Source: an uncultured Clostridium sp. (GTDB taxonomy: Bacteria; Bacillota; Clostridia; TANB77; CAG-508). From it: 34,418 nt of DNA. Where the stretch lies: assembly GCA_947565445.1 (NCBI GenBank), contig CANOGC010000012.1, forward strand, positions 1-34,418, given 5' to 3'. The number at the start of each line of letters is the position of its first letter. The stretch's first letter is position 1. Position numbers and translations under genes: made by a program. This document shows positions 1 to 7,894 of this stretch, in pieces. The notes beneath the pieces are model-generated. The model saw only the letters and a program-made list of their open reading frames with translations, was not told where the DNA came from and ran no database searches.

Positions 1-248
1 TCTAAATTATAATAATTAGTTGGTTTATCAGCAAATTCGGAATTTCCGAATTTAGTCATTGTATCTGTTTCTACCAATTCGCCCTCTTTGTATATATTCC
101 TTATATGTTCATTAATAGTAGATTTAGCTTTTTCAAATAATTTTGACATTTGTTCTTGTGTAAGCCACACTGTTTCATCTTTTAAATTAACCTCTAGTTT
201 TACTCCTTGATTTTCAAATAAAATAATTTCATTCTTTTTTTCATCCAT
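1..248 (-). CDS. RhuM-family protein, N-terminal part (runs off the window)
   Basis: Only the first 82 codons are present. The start is the ATG at 248-246, with an AGGGAG ribosome binding site about 9 bases upstream. The peptide carries the stretches VWLTQEQMSKLF and STINEHIRNIYKEGEL, then TKFGNSEF and NYYNLD. This is the helix-turn-helix-like beginning of the RhuM family (virulence RhuM, related to phage antirepressor-type proteins). The family is often mobile or found near Fic genes, and its biochemical role is poorly known. It lies just downstream of the fatty acid operon but has its own promoter, so it is probably a separate unit. The family call is from recognition of the N-terminus; I cannot see whether the gene is complete. 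Confidence 0.75.
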   Translation of the reverse strand, partial: MDEKKNEIILFENQGVKLEVNLKDETVWLTQEQMSKLFEKAKSTINEHIRNIYKEGELVETDTMTKFGNSEFADKPTNYYNL

Positions 249-345
249 AAGAACACTCCCTTTTATATAAATATTTAGTTCTTATTGCATATATTTGTAT
301 ATATTAAATTACATCTATTATTATCTTTATAGAACTATTGTTTGT

Positions 346-374
346 ATTTTATGCCACTTTTACCAATTTGTCAA
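346..374 (-). promoter_or_regulatory. Sigma-A type promoter for the RhuM-like gene
   Basis: On the minus strand there is TTGACA (374-369), a 17-base spacer, then TAAAAT (351-346). This is a near-consensus vegetative promoter. It would leave a 5' leader of roughly 90 bases before the RhuM start. Unlike the two ORF6N promoters, its spacer holds no LexA-like palindrome. Confidence 0.6.
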
Positions 375-384
375 TAGGTTTTAC

Positions 385-429
385 AAAAATTTAGGAAGTA
401 ATTATCAATATAACTACTTCCCTAAATTT
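385..429 (-). terminator. Intrinsic terminator of the fatty acid operon
   Basis: Arms at 388-400 and 415-428 form an imperfect stem, followed on the minus strand by five T (389-385). The distal arm overlaps the fabI stop codon, so the operon ends directly after fabI. Confidence 0.65.
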
Positions 430-1201
430 AAACTCCCATAATGTTATAACCACTATCAGCATAAATTACTTGCCCTGTTATTGCATCTGCCATACTGCTT
501 AATAAAAATGTTGCTACATCTCCAACTTGTTTTGTTGTAACATTTCTATGTAATGGTGCTTTTTCTTCTACAACAGTTAAAATTGAACTAAAATCTTTAA
601 TTCCCTTTGCAGATAGTGTTTTTATAGGTCCTGCTGATATCGCATTTACTCTGATTCCTTCTTTTCCTAAGTTTTCTGCTAAATATCTAACACTTGCTTC
701 TAAAGCTGCTTTTGCTATTCCCATAACATTATATCCTTCTAATACTTTTGTTGAACCATGATATGTTAATGTAACTAAATTTGCATTTTCATTTAGCATA
801 TCTAATTCTTTTGCTATTCTTGATACTAATACAAATGAATAACTACTAACATCAACTGCATGAGAATATCCTTCTTTACTTGTATATATGAAATCATTTC
901 TTAAATCTTCTGTATTTGCATGTGCAATTGCATGTACAATACCATCTAATTTTCCGTTTTCTTCTTTTATTTTAGTAAATACATCTTTTACTAATTCATC
1001 CTCTGATGCTCCATCTAAAACATATGCTATACTTCCTTTAAATTCACTTATTAACTCTTCTATTTTATCCTTATTTTCTTCTCCCATATATGTAAAAATT
1101 AATTTTGCTCCATTTTCATATGCAGATTTTGCAATTCCATATGCAATACTCCATTTATTTCTTATTCCCATAACTAATATTTTTTTGTTTTCTAATAACA
1201 T
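428..1201 (-). CDS. fabI: Enoyl-[acyl-carrier-protein] reductase (NADH), FabI
   Basis: FabI catalyses the last step of each round of fatty acid elongation, reducing trans-2-enoyl-ACP to acyl-ACP. The 257-residue protein has the divergent short-chain dehydrogenase glycine region of FabI (MGIRNKWSIAYGIA near the N-terminus) and the catalytic Tyr157-x6-Lys164, with a second tyrosine at 147. It also has the RVNAISAGPI segment and a C-terminal ITGQVIYADSGY. Length is normal. It is the last gene of the acc/fab operon, 61 bases after accA. A FabI at the end of a clostridial fab operon, where many Clostridia use FabK, would predict sensitivity to FabI-targeted inhibitors unless another reductase is present; that prediction is inference. 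Confidence 0.93.
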   Translation of the reverse strand: MLLENKKILVMGIRNKWSIAYGIAKSAYENGAKLIFTYMGEENKDKIEELISEFKGSIAYVLDGASEDELVKDVFTKIKEENGKLDGIVHAIAHANTEDLRNDFIYTSKEGYSHAVDVSSYSFVLVSRIAKELDMLNENANLVTLTYHGSTKVLEGYNVMGIAKAALEASVRYLAENLGKEGIRVNAISAGPIKTLSAKGIKDFSSILTVVEEKAPLHRNVTTKQVGDVATFLLSSMADAITGQVIYADSGYNIMGV

Positions 1202-1262
1202 TTTTATACTTACCTCCTAATTTTTTAATGTTTATAATATCTCATAAGACATCTGTAATCAG

Positions 1263-2084
1263 CTAAGCTTCAACAACTGTCTTATAATCTCCCATATTTC
1301 TAAATTTTATATATCTATCCCCAATAACCATATCCTCATTTAATTTGTTCAATTCTAATATTGATTTTTGTATTTCCTTTTTTAAGTTGTTTGCAATTTT
1401 TATAAATGTTTCATCATCTTCACCTTTTGGCTCTTTTATTATTTTGTCTATTACTTTTAATTCAAGTAAATCATCCGCAGTTAACTTCATTTTCTCTGCT
1501 GCTTCTTTTGCTCTTGACGAATCTTTCCATAAAATACTGCTATAACCTTCTGGCGAAAGAATTGAATAAATAGCATTTTCTAGCATAAATACTTTATTTG
1601 CTACTCCAATGGCTAATGCTCCACCACTTGAGCCTTCTCCAATTACTACTGAAATAATTGGTACTCTTAATTTTGCCATTTCAAACATTGATTTAGCAAT
1701 TGCTTCTCCTTGCCCTCTTTCTTCTGCTCCTATTCCAGGATATGCACCTTTGGTATCTATAAAAGTGATAACTGGTCTTTTAAATTTTTCTGCTTGTTTC
1801 ATAAATCTTACTGCTTTTCTGTAACTTTCAGGGTTTGGCATTCCAAAATTTCTTTCGATATTTTCCTTTGTTGTTCTTCCTTTTTGCTCTGCTATAATTG
1901 TAAAATTTTGATTTCCTATACTAGCTAAACCACATACCATAGCTTTATCATCTCTAAAAGCTCTATCTCCATGTAACTCTATAAAAGTATCGAATATTTC
2001 ATTTATATAATCTAGTGATGTTTTTCTTTTTGGATTTCTTGCTATTTCTACCTTTTTCCATGCTGATAATTTTGTATTTGCCAT
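1263..2084 (-). CDS. accA: Acetyl-CoA carboxylase carboxyltransferase subunit alpha
   Basis: With AccD it forms the carboxyltransferase that moves the carboxyl group from biotinyl-AccB to acetyl-CoA, giving malonyl-CoA. The 273 residues contain the crotonase-like core: AEQKGR, FGMPNPESYRKAVRFM, the TFIDTKGAYPGIGAEERGQ segment, and GEGSSGGALAIGVAN followed by YSILSPEGYSSILW. Length is slightly short but usual for Firmicutes AccA. Its start overlaps the last base of the accD stop (TAATG arrangement at 2084), which indicates translational coupling and equimolar synthesis with AccD. Confidence 0.95.
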   Translation of the reverse strand: MANTKLSAWKKVEIARNPKRKTSLDYINEIFDTFIELHGDRAFRDDKAMVCGLASIGNQNFTIIAEQKGRTTKENIERNFGMPNPESYRKAVRFMKQAEKFKRPVITFIDTKGAYPGIGAEERGQGEAIAKSMFEMAKLRVPIISVVIGEGSSGGALAIGVANKVFMLENAIYSILSPEGYSSILWKDSSRAKEAAEKMKLTADDLLELKVIDKIIKEPKGEDDETFIKIANNLKKEIQKSILELNKLNEDMVIGDRYIKFRNMGDYKTVVEA

Positions 2085-2932
2085 TAGTTTTTACCTCCTT
2101 TATGGAGAATTATTAAATCATAAATAGTATCTTTTAAATCTTTTCTTTCTACTATTTTATCTATAAAGCCATGTTCTAATAAAAATTCAGCAGTTTGAAA
2201 ACCTTCTGGCAATTCCTCTCCTATTGTCTGCTTTATTACCCTTTGCCCTGCAAATCCTATCATTGCATGTGGCTCTGCTAAAACAATATCTCCTAAACTT
2301 GCAAATGATGCAGTAACTCCTCCATATGTTGGATCTGTTAATACTGATATATATAAAAGCCCTGCTTCATCTAGTTTTGTAAGTGCTGAAGTTGTTTTTG
2401 CCATTTGCATTAAAGATATTATTCCTTCTTGCATTCTAGCACCACCAGAAACTGAAAAGATTATAAGTGGTAGTCTTCTTTCTACTGCTTGTTCTATTGC
2501 ATATGTGATTTTTTCTCCTACAACAACACCCATACTTCCCATTAAAAATCCACTATCCATAATGCATATAACAACATCTTCTCCTTTAATTTTACCAGTT
2601 CCACAAGCTACTGCTTCTTGTATGCCTGTTTTTTCTCTTAATGCTTTTAGCTTTTTAGGATAGTCTTCTAAATTTAATGGATTTGTCGTTTCTATATTTA
2701 AGTTAAACTTTTTATATGTATCTTTATCTATCATTAATTCTAGCCTTTTGTTTATATGCATCCTAAAGTAGTGTCCACAATTAGGGCAAATATTTAGATT
2801 ACTTCTAACAGTTTCTTTATATAATATTTCTTTGCAATTTTCACATTTTACCCATTTTCCTACTGGTATATCTATTCTAGAATTTTTATTATTAGTAGGT
2901 ATTTGCCTTTTCTTTATTTTATCTACAATCAT
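2084..2932 (-). CDS. accD: Acetyl-CoA carboxylase carboxyltransferase subunit beta
   Basis: Partner of AccA in the carboxyltransferase. The 282-residue protein has an N-terminal four-cysteine zinc ribbon (Cys30, Cys33, Cys49, Cys52) followed by the crotonase-fold domain with FLMGSMG, SVSGGARMQEG, DPTYGGVTASFA and EPHAMIGFAGQRVI. Length is typical. Start and stop overlaps with accC (4 bases, ATGA) and accA (1 base) indicate a tightly coupled accC-accD-accA transcript. Confidence 0.95.
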   Translation of the reverse strand: MIVDKIKKRQIPTNNKNSRIDIPVGKWVKCENCKEILYKETVRSNLNICPNCGHYFRMHINKRLELMIDKDTYKKFNLNIETTNPLNLEDYPKKLKALREKTGIQEAVACGTGKIKGEDVVICIMDSGFLMGSMGVVVGEKITYAIEQAVERRLPLIIFSVSGGARMQEGIISLMQMAKTTSALTKLDEAGLLYISVLTDPTYGGVTASFASLGDIVLAEPHAMIGFAGQRVIKQTIGEELPEGFQTAEFLLEHGFIDKIVERKDLKDTIYDLIILHKGGKN

Positions 2933-4291
2933 TTATCATTCTTCCTTTTTAATATTTTTTCTTCAATAAATGAGGTATCAAAATTTCCTCTAATAAAATC
3001 TGGATTTCTAATTATTTCAAATAAGAAATCTTGGTTTGTTTGTATTCCATCAACTACTAGTTCTTCTAATACTCTTTTTATTTTACTAATTGCTTCATTT
3101 CTATTTGTTCCAAATGCAATTATTTTTGCTATCATAGAATCATAATTTGCTGAAATTTTATATCCCTCATATATTGCACTATCTATTCTTATTCCATTTC
3201 CTCCTGGTAAATGAAGCCCCTCTATTGTTCCTGGACATGGCATAAATTTCTTGTTTGGGTTTTCAGCATTTAACCTACATTCTATTGAATGTCCTCTAAA
3301 TTCTACATCTTTTTGTTTTATTTTTAGTTCATCTCCTGCTGCAATTCGTATTTGTGTTTTTACTAAATCTATTCCTGTTCTCATTTCTGTAATTGGGTGT
3401 TCTACTTGAATTCTTGTATTCATTTCCATAAAGTAAAAGTTCTTATCTTTATCTACTAAAAATTCTACTGTGCCGAAGACTTGTATAGTCTGCCGTTTTT
3501 GCTGCTTTTATAGCTGCATTTCCCATTTTATTTGCTATTTTTTCATCTATTGCAGTAGATGGTGTTTCTTCTATTATTTTTTGATGATTTCTTTGTATTG
3601 TACAATCTCTTTCTCCTAAATGTATTATATTTCCATGTTCATCTGCTACTATTTGAATTTCAACATGTCTTGGATTTTGAATAAACTTTTCTATGTAAAT
3701 TTCATCATCATTAAATGAGTTTTTAGCTTCTTGTTTTACTATTTCATATTGTTTTTCTACTTCGTCTGAGCTATTTGCAATTCTAATACCTTTTCCCCCT
3801 CCACCTGCTGCTGCTTTTAATATGATAGGGTATCCTATTTCTTCTGCTATACAAATTGCATCTTTTAGGCTTTTTACACTTCCATTTGAACCTTGTATAA
3901 CTGGTACTCCTGCTTTTTTCATCATTTCTTTTGCATTTGATTTATTTCCTAATAAATCTATAACTTCAGATTTTGGACCAATAAATTTTATGTTTGATTC
4001 TTCGCATATTTTTGCAAATTTGGAGTTTTCAGATAAAAAGCCAAAGCCTGGATGGATACTATCTGCTTTTGTTACATATGCTGCTTGTATAATGTTTTTT
4101 ATGTTTAAATAGCTTTTGTTTGCAGGCGCAGGGCCAATACAAATCGCTTCATCTGCAAGCCTTGTATGTAGTGCGTCTTTATCTATTTCAGAATACACAG
4201 CAACTGTTTTTATATTCATTTCTTTGCATGCTCTTATAATACGAACTGCTATTTCTCCACGGTTTGCAATTAATATTTTATTCATACTCAT
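2929..4291 (-). CDS. accC: Biotin carboxylase AccC, split by an in-frame CGG needing a +1 shift
   Basis: AccC carboxylates biotin on AccB using ATP and bicarbonate. The start is the ATG at 4291, with a GAGGTG ribosome binding site. The N-terminal part has KILIANRGEIAVRII, the HPGFGFLSEN segment, the ATP-grasp loop KAAAGGGGKGIRI, and HIIHLGERDC-like residues followed by RNHQKIIEE. Codon CGG at 3475-3473 interrupts the frame, which then meets a stop after seven codons. Skipping one base gives S-L-G-T-V-E-F-L and joins directly to FYFMEMNTRIQVEHPITE, the catalytic glutamate and arginine region. The joined product is 453 residues, normal for AccC. All partner subunits are intact and the sequence downstream of the shift is well conserved, so decay is unlikely. 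Either the ribosome shifts here or one C is an error. Confidence 0.9.
3473..3475 (-). other. CGG +1 shift site 1 (accC)
   Basis: The context is AGT CTT CGG CAC in frame zero and AGT CTT (C) GGC ACA GTA GAA after skipping C. The glycine restored is the one conserved in the G-T-(V/F)-E-F motif of biotin carboxylases. The CTT before the CGG is the same codon that slips in the prfB frameshift. Confidence 0.85.
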
Positions 4292-4322
4292 TTTCACCTC
4301 TATTAAATGTTTTATTGCTCAC

Positions 4323-4457
4323 ATGTAGATATATTTATTTTATTCATGAAAAGATTATAACCTTCCCACTGATGCTGTAACAGGCAAAGCCTTAACAGCA
4401 TTCAGCGGTCCCCGCGTGGTTAAATCTTTTCATTCCTAAAATAAATAATATCTACAT
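4323..4457. repeat. 135-bp imperfect palindrome between fabZ and accC
   Basis: The outer ends are ATGTAGATA and TATCTACAT. The next portions (tattttattcatgaaaagat against atcttttcattcctaaaata) pair with few mismatches. The centre is GC-richer, with nested stems CCACTGA/TCAGCGG, ATGCTGT/ACAGCAT and AGGC/GCCT. The structure fills the only sizeable gap in the acc part of the operon. It could be a MITE-like element, an RNA processing hairpin or a structured regulatory RNA. I do not recognise the family. Confidence 0.75.
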
Positions 4458-4467
4458 TTTGTGCTAA

Positions 4468-4890
4468 TTATACTAATGCAAATGTTAATTCACCTTTAGC
4501 TACAACTTTGCCATCAACTGTTGCTAATGCTTCTCCTACCCCTATTGGACCTTTTCTTTTTATAATTTTTACTTCCAATTTAAGCCTATCTCCGGGAACT
4601 ACCATTTTCTTAAACTTCATTTTATCAATTCCACCAAATAAAGCATTCTTTCCTTTATTTTCTTCCATACTTAATATAGCTACTGCTCCTGTTTGTGCTA
4701 AACTTTCTGCAATTAACACACCTGGCATAATTGGATTACCCGGAAAATGCCCTTTAAAATACCATTCTTCACTATCTACATTTTTATATGCAACAGCAGA
4801 TTCACCAGCTACATATTTTTCCACTTCATCAATCATTAAAAATGGTTCTCTTTGTGGAATTATTTCCTTTATTTCTTCTTTATTTAACAT
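4468..4890 (-). CDS. fabZ: 3-hydroxyacyl-ACP dehydratase FabZ
   Basis: FabZ dehydrates 3-hydroxyacyl-ACP to trans-2-enoyl-ACP, the substrate of FabI. The 140-residue hot-dog protein contains the signature GHFPGNPIMPGVLIAESLAQ with catalytic His48 and Glu62. It begins with an IIPQREPFLMID segment, which is standard for FabZ. An AGAGGG ribosome binding site precedes the ATG. It lies between accB and accC, as in many Firmicutes operons, but the flanking gaps hold a palindrome (downstream) and a divergent foreign-looking gene (upstream). Confidence 0.95.
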   Translation of the reverse strand: MLNKEEIKEIIPQREPFLMIDEVEKYVAGESAVAYKNVDSEEWYFKGHFPGNPIMPGVLIAESLAQTGAVAILSMEENKGKNALFGGIDKMKFKKMVVPGDRLKLEVKIIKRKGPIGVGEALATVDGKVVAKGELTFALV

Positions 4891-4939
4891 TTATTTTCCC
4901 TCTTTTCTTTTTTAAAAATTAACACAAACATTTATCTTT

Positions 4940-4964
4940 CGGGCGATTACTAATCGCCCCTATG
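4940..4964. repeat. REP-like palindrome, copy 1
   Basis: On the minus strand it reads CATAGGGGCGATTAGTAATC followed by GCCCG, a short hairpin with GGGCGATTA/TAATCGCCC arms. It shares the TAGGGGCGA-type head with copies at 5718, 20128 and 28533. This one is intergenic, between fabZ and the promoter of the plus-strand gene. Confidence 0.75.
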
Positions 4965-4983
4965 CTTTCTCTACTATTACAAT

Positions 4984-5012
4984 TTGCATTTTACATAAAA
5001 TTATGGTATAAT
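4984..5012 (+). promoter_or_regulatory. Promoter of the small plus-strand gene at 5066
   Basis: TTGCAT (4984-4989), a 17-base spacer, then a perfect TATAAT (5007-5012). It lies about 54 bases before the start codon at 5066 and points against the fatty acid operon. Confidence 0.65.
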
Positions 5013-5065
5013 GTAACTATGACACAATAACAAACACTATAAAGTGACGTAGAAAGGAGCCACCT

Positions 5066-5377
5066 ATGACTTATTTTCAGTTTAATTCAGATGTTGCAAA
5101 AAAGCACATCCAGAACCATGAGGAAGGATTTACTCAGGTCGCAAAAAACATTCTTCATAAAGCCGAGAACGCTTTTAGGAATGGGCGGTGCTATTTAGAT
5201 CAGAAATTCACCATAGAAGATTTTGATTCTTCTCTTGATGAAGAAGTAACAGACTTTTTAGAAGCTTGCATCCCTTATTCTCATCTATGGGTAGATATTC
5301 AGCATGGACTGGATGGAAGAAAAGCAAAGATAATTCTTTACACCACCAGCACAAGTACCATTTATACGTTGTCCTAG
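5066..5377 (+). CDS. Small protein of unknown function, foreign-looking, antisense in the fab operon
   Basis: The 103-residue open reading frame has a consensus promoter and an AAAGGAG ribosome binding site 7-8 bases before its ATG. I do not recognise the family. The protein is soluble and mildly acidic, with no signal peptide or membrane segment. Codon choice differs from all neighbours: CAG, GAG, GCC, GTC, CTG and one CGG (5186-5188) appear within about 300 bases, and base composition is visibly richer in G+C. A +1 shift at that CGG would stop after three codons, so the gene does not follow the CGG rule seen elsewhere. It interrupts the operon between accB and fabZ on the opposite strand and its last part is duplicated downstream. 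Recent transfer is the simplest reading. Confidence 0.6.
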   Translation: MTYFQFNSDVAKKHIQNHEEGFTQVAKNILHKAENAFRNGRCYLDQKFTIEDFDSSLDEEVTDFLEACIPYSHLWVDIQHGLDGRKAKIILYTTSTSTIYTLS

Positions 5378-5403
5378 ATGGAAGAAAAGCAAAGATAATT
5401 CTT
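5312..5403 (+). repeat. Direct repeat of 27 bases spanning the end of the small gene
   Basis: The sequence starting GATGGAAGAAAAGCAAAG and ending ATAATTCTT occurs at 5312-5338 and again at 5377-5403, exactly 65 bases apart. The first copy encodes part of DGRKAKIIL. The second begins at the stop codon of the small gene. This suggests a tandem duplication or a recombination scar. Confidence 0.85.
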
Positions 5404-5420
5404 AGCTAAATTTTTCGATG

Positions 5421-5445
5421 GAGGGTAACTTCGGTTGCCCTCTTT
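5421..5445 (+). terminator. Hairpin terminator between the small plus gene and accB
   Basis: GAGGGTAAC, loop TTCG, GTTGCCCTC forms a nine-base-pair stem with one G-T pair, followed by TTTAT on the plus strand. It touches the accB stop codon (5446-5444). It can terminate the plus-strand gene; for minus-strand transcription it has no T-run. Confidence 0.6.
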
Positions 5446-5893
5446 ATCGTATTCTAAACAATGGTGTTCCGTATTCAACTGTTTCTCCATCTTTTACTAA
5501 AATTTCTACAACTGTTCCTGCATATTCAGATTCAATCTCATTCATTAGTTTCATAGCCTCTATAATGCAAAGAACATCACCTTTTTTTACTTCTTTTCCT
5601 ACTTCAACATAAGCTTCAGCTGTAGGAGATGGTTTTATATAGAAAGTTCCAACCATTGGAGACTTTACAATATTTCCTTCCTCTTGTTCCATTTCTATTT
5701 GTTTTGTTTCTGCTTGTGAGCGATTACTAATCGCTCCTACATTGTTTGTTTCAATTGGTTGACAATTAATAGTTGCCCCTATAGTTTCTTTTTTCATGCT
5801 TATTTTAGTACCATCTGGAAAATCAATATTAATTTCTGTTAATTTTGAACTTCCCATATCTTCCATTAATTGCTTTATTTTCTCGTATTCCAT
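5444..5893 (-). CDS. accB: Biotin carboxyl carrier protein AccB
   Basis: Carries the biotin that shuttles carboxyl between AccC and AccA/AccD. The better start is the ATG at 5893, with GGGAGGA upstream lying in the end of fabF; this gives 149 residues. The C-terminal biotinyl domain has EAMKLMNEI with the biotinylated Lys115, preceded by SPMVGTFY. The N-terminal [13 protein letters not shown] segment is typical. The middle linker contains V-G-A-I-S-N-R-S, encoded by a REP-like palindrome (5718-5741). The linker is normally variable, so the insertion is probably tolerated. Biotin would be attached by the BirA-like protein encoded upstream in the same operon. Confidence 0.93.
   Translation of the reverse strand: MEYEKIKQLMEDMGSSKLTEINIDFPDGTKISMKKETIGATINCQPIETNNVGAISNRSQAETKQIEMEQEEGNIVKSPMVGTFYIKPSPTAEAYVEVGKEVKKGDVLCIIEAMKLMNEIESEYAGTVVEILVKDGETVEYGTPLFRIR
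5718..5741. repeat. REP-like palindrome, copy 2, inside accB
   Basis: On the minus strand it reads TGTAGGAGCGATTAGTAATC then GCTC. It differs from copy 1 by compensating changes in both arms (GGGCGATTA/TAATCGCCC becomes GAGCGATTA/TAATCGCTC), so pairing is preserved. It is read in frame as V-G-A-I-S-N-R-S within the AccB linker. Confidence 0.75.
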
Positions 5894-5895
5894 TG

Positions 5896-7134
5896 TTATT
5901 CCTCCCATTTTTTCATTATGATACTAGCATTATGCCCACCAAATCCCAATGAATTTGACATAGTAATATTTAGTTTTGCTTTTCTTGGCTCATTTGGAAC
6001 AATGTCCAAATCACACTCTTCATCTTTTTCTTTGTAATTTATAGTTGGTGGAACTAATTCATTTTTCATTGCTTTTACACAAATAACTGCTTCTACTGCT
6101 CCTGCTGCTCCTAATAAATGACCAATATTTCCTTTTGTAGAGCTTACCATTACTGTTCTACTTGCTTCTCCTAAAGCAGTTTTTATAGCCATTGTTTCTG
6201 TTAAATCATTTAAATGTGTTGATGTACCATGTGCATTTATATAATCTATATCTTTAGGCTCTATATTTGCGTCTTCTATAGCTCGTATTATTGCTTTTGC
6301 TCCACCTTCTCCATCTGGACATGGTGATGTTATATGGTATGCATCTGTTGTGCTTCCAAAACCTATAAGTTCAGCATATATATTGGCACCTCTTTTTCTA
6401 GCATGTTCTAATTCTTCAAGTACAAGTATTCCTGCACCTTCTCCCATTACGAAACCTCTTCTTTCCTTATCAAAAGGAATGCTTGCTCTATTTTTATCTT
6501 CTACTGTACTTAATGCTTTCATATTTTCGAACCCTGCTATTCCAACAGAGCAGATTGATGCTTCTGTACCTCCTGCAATAATTACATCTTCATACCCTTG
6601 TTTTATTGTTTTATATGCTTCTCCTATTGCATGTGTAGAAGAGGCACATGCAGTTACTATTGATATTGATTCACCTTTAAAACCAAATTCTATTGCTATG
6701 TTTCCAGCTGGCATATTTGCTATTGCCATTGGAATAAACATTGGAGATACTCTGTTATTTCCTTTTTCATAGTTTGTTTCACATTGTTCTTGCATTGTTT
6801 TTAGTCCTCCAATTCCTGAACTTACAAAAACACCAACTCTTTCATAATCTGTATTTTCTTTCGAAATACCACTTGTTTTTACTGCTTCTCTTGATGCTAT
6901 TACTGCAAATTGTGAAGACCTATCAAACCTTTTTGCTTGTTTTGGTTCAAAGTAATCTAATGGGTCATAGTTTTTTACTTCTGCATCTAATTTTGTTTTA
7001 AAATTACTATTATCAAATAATGAAATATTATCAATTCCACATTCTTTATTTTCTATTCCTTTCCATGTTTCATCTACGTTTTTTCCTATTGGAGTAATTG
7101 CTCCTAATCCTGTTATAACAACTCTTCTTTCCAT
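5896..7134 (-). CDS. fabF: 3-oxoacyl-ACP synthase II FabF
   Basis: Condenses acyl-ACP with malonyl-ACP for chain elongation. The 412-residue protein has the full thiolase-fold signature: Cys163 in TACASS, His302 in NAHGTST and His339 in [11 protein letters not shown], the C-H-H triad of elongating ketosynthases. The C-terminus ends [16 protein letters not shown]. Length is normal. It lies 25 bases after fabG. No acyl carrier protein gene (acpP) fits between fabG and fabF, where it is often found, so acpP must be elsewhere. Confidence 0.96.
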   Translation of the reverse strand: MERRVVITGLGAITPIGKNVDETWKGIENKECGIDNISLFDNSNFKTKLDAEVKNYDPLDYFEPKQAKRFDRSSQFAVIASREAVKTSGISKENTDYERVGVFVSSGIGGLKTMQEQCETNYEKGNNRVSPMFIPMAIANMPAGNIAIEFGFKGESISIVTACASSTHAIGEAYKTIKQGYEDVIIAGGTEASICSVGIAGFENMKALSTVEDKNRASIPFDKERRGFVMGEGAGILVLEELEHARKRGANIYAELIGFGSTTDAYHITSPCPDGEGGAKAIIRAIEDANIEPKDIDYINAHGTSTHLNDLTETMAIKTALGEASRTVMVSSTKGNIGHLLGAAGAVEAVICVKAMKNELVPPTINYKEKDEECDLDIVPNEPRKAKLNITMSNSLGFGGHNASIIMKKWEE

Positions 7135-7159
7135 TTTTTCAATCCTTTTCCTTAAATTT

Positions 7160-7894
7160 TTACATTAGCATACCGCCATCTACATGAAGTACTTGCCCTG
7201 TTATGTATGAACTATCTTCACTTGCCAAAAACTTAACTACATTCGCAACATCTTCTGGTGTTCCAATTCTCTTTAATGGAATATTTTTTTCAATATCTTG
7301 TTTAATTTCATCTTTTAATACATCTGTCATACCTGTTTCTATAAATCCTGGTGCTACTGCATTTACTAGTATATTTCTTGAAGCTACTTCTTTTGCTAAA
7401 CTTTTGGTAAATCCTATTATTCCAGCTTTTGAAGCTGCATAGTTTGTTTGCCCTGCATTACCAGATACACCTACAACAGATGATATGTTTATAATTCTTC
7501 CTAAACGAGCCTTTAACATATGGCTAATTACATTTTTAGTTACATTAAATGTTCCTACTAAGTTTGTATCTATAACACTTTCAAAATCTTCTTTTTTCAT
7601 TCTCATTATTAATGTATCTCTTGTAATTCCTGCATTATTTACTAAAATATCAATTTTACCAAATTCTTTTATAACTTCTTCTACAAATTTCTCACAGTCT
7701 TCAAAAATTGCTACATCTCCCTTAACTGCTAAGCATTTTACATTGTTTTTTTCTATTTCTTCTTTTGTATTTTTTAAGTCATCATTTTCTGTTCTATAAT
7801 TTATTGCAATATCATAGCCATTCTTTGCTAAAGTTATTGCTATTTGTTTTCCAATTCCTCTTGTAGCCCCTGTAATTAAAGCAACTTTACTCAT
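7160..7894 (-). CDS. fabG: 3-oxoacyl-ACP reductase FabG
   Basis: NADPH-dependent reduction of 3-oxoacyl-ACP. From the ATG at 7894, supported by TTGGAGG upstream, the protein is 244 residues and starts MSKVALITGATRGIGKQ. It has the TGxxxGIG cofactor motif, NNAG, and the Ser139/Tyr152/Lys156 triad (ISSVVG then NYAASK), and ends DGGMLM. A longer start at 7909 is possible but would place the ribosome binding site inside the gene. It overlaps the fabD end by eight bases, implying translational coupling. Confidence 0.95.
   Translation of the reverse strand: MSKVALITGATRGIGKQIAITLAKNGYDIAINYRTENDDLKNTKEEIEKNNVKCLAVKGDVAIFEDCEKFVEEVIKEFGKIDILVNNAGITRDTLIMRMKKEDFESVIDTNLVGTFNVTKNVISHMLKARLGRIINISSVVGVSGNAGQTNYAASKAGIIGFTKSLAKEVASRNILVNAVAPGFIETGMTDVLKDEIKQDIEKNIPLKRIGTPEDVANVVKFLASEDSSYITGQVLHVDGGMLM

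Noticed and set aside
4323-4457. Hammerhead or twister ribozyme in the palindrome
   Set aside because: A CTGATG and a GGTCCC occur on the plus strand, but the remaining conserved core bases and junction geometry are absent.
5066-5377. +1 shift at the CGG of the small plus-strand gene
   Set aside because: Shifting leads to GGT GCT ATT TAG, a stop after three codons, so the rule does not apply there; the gene looks foreign.
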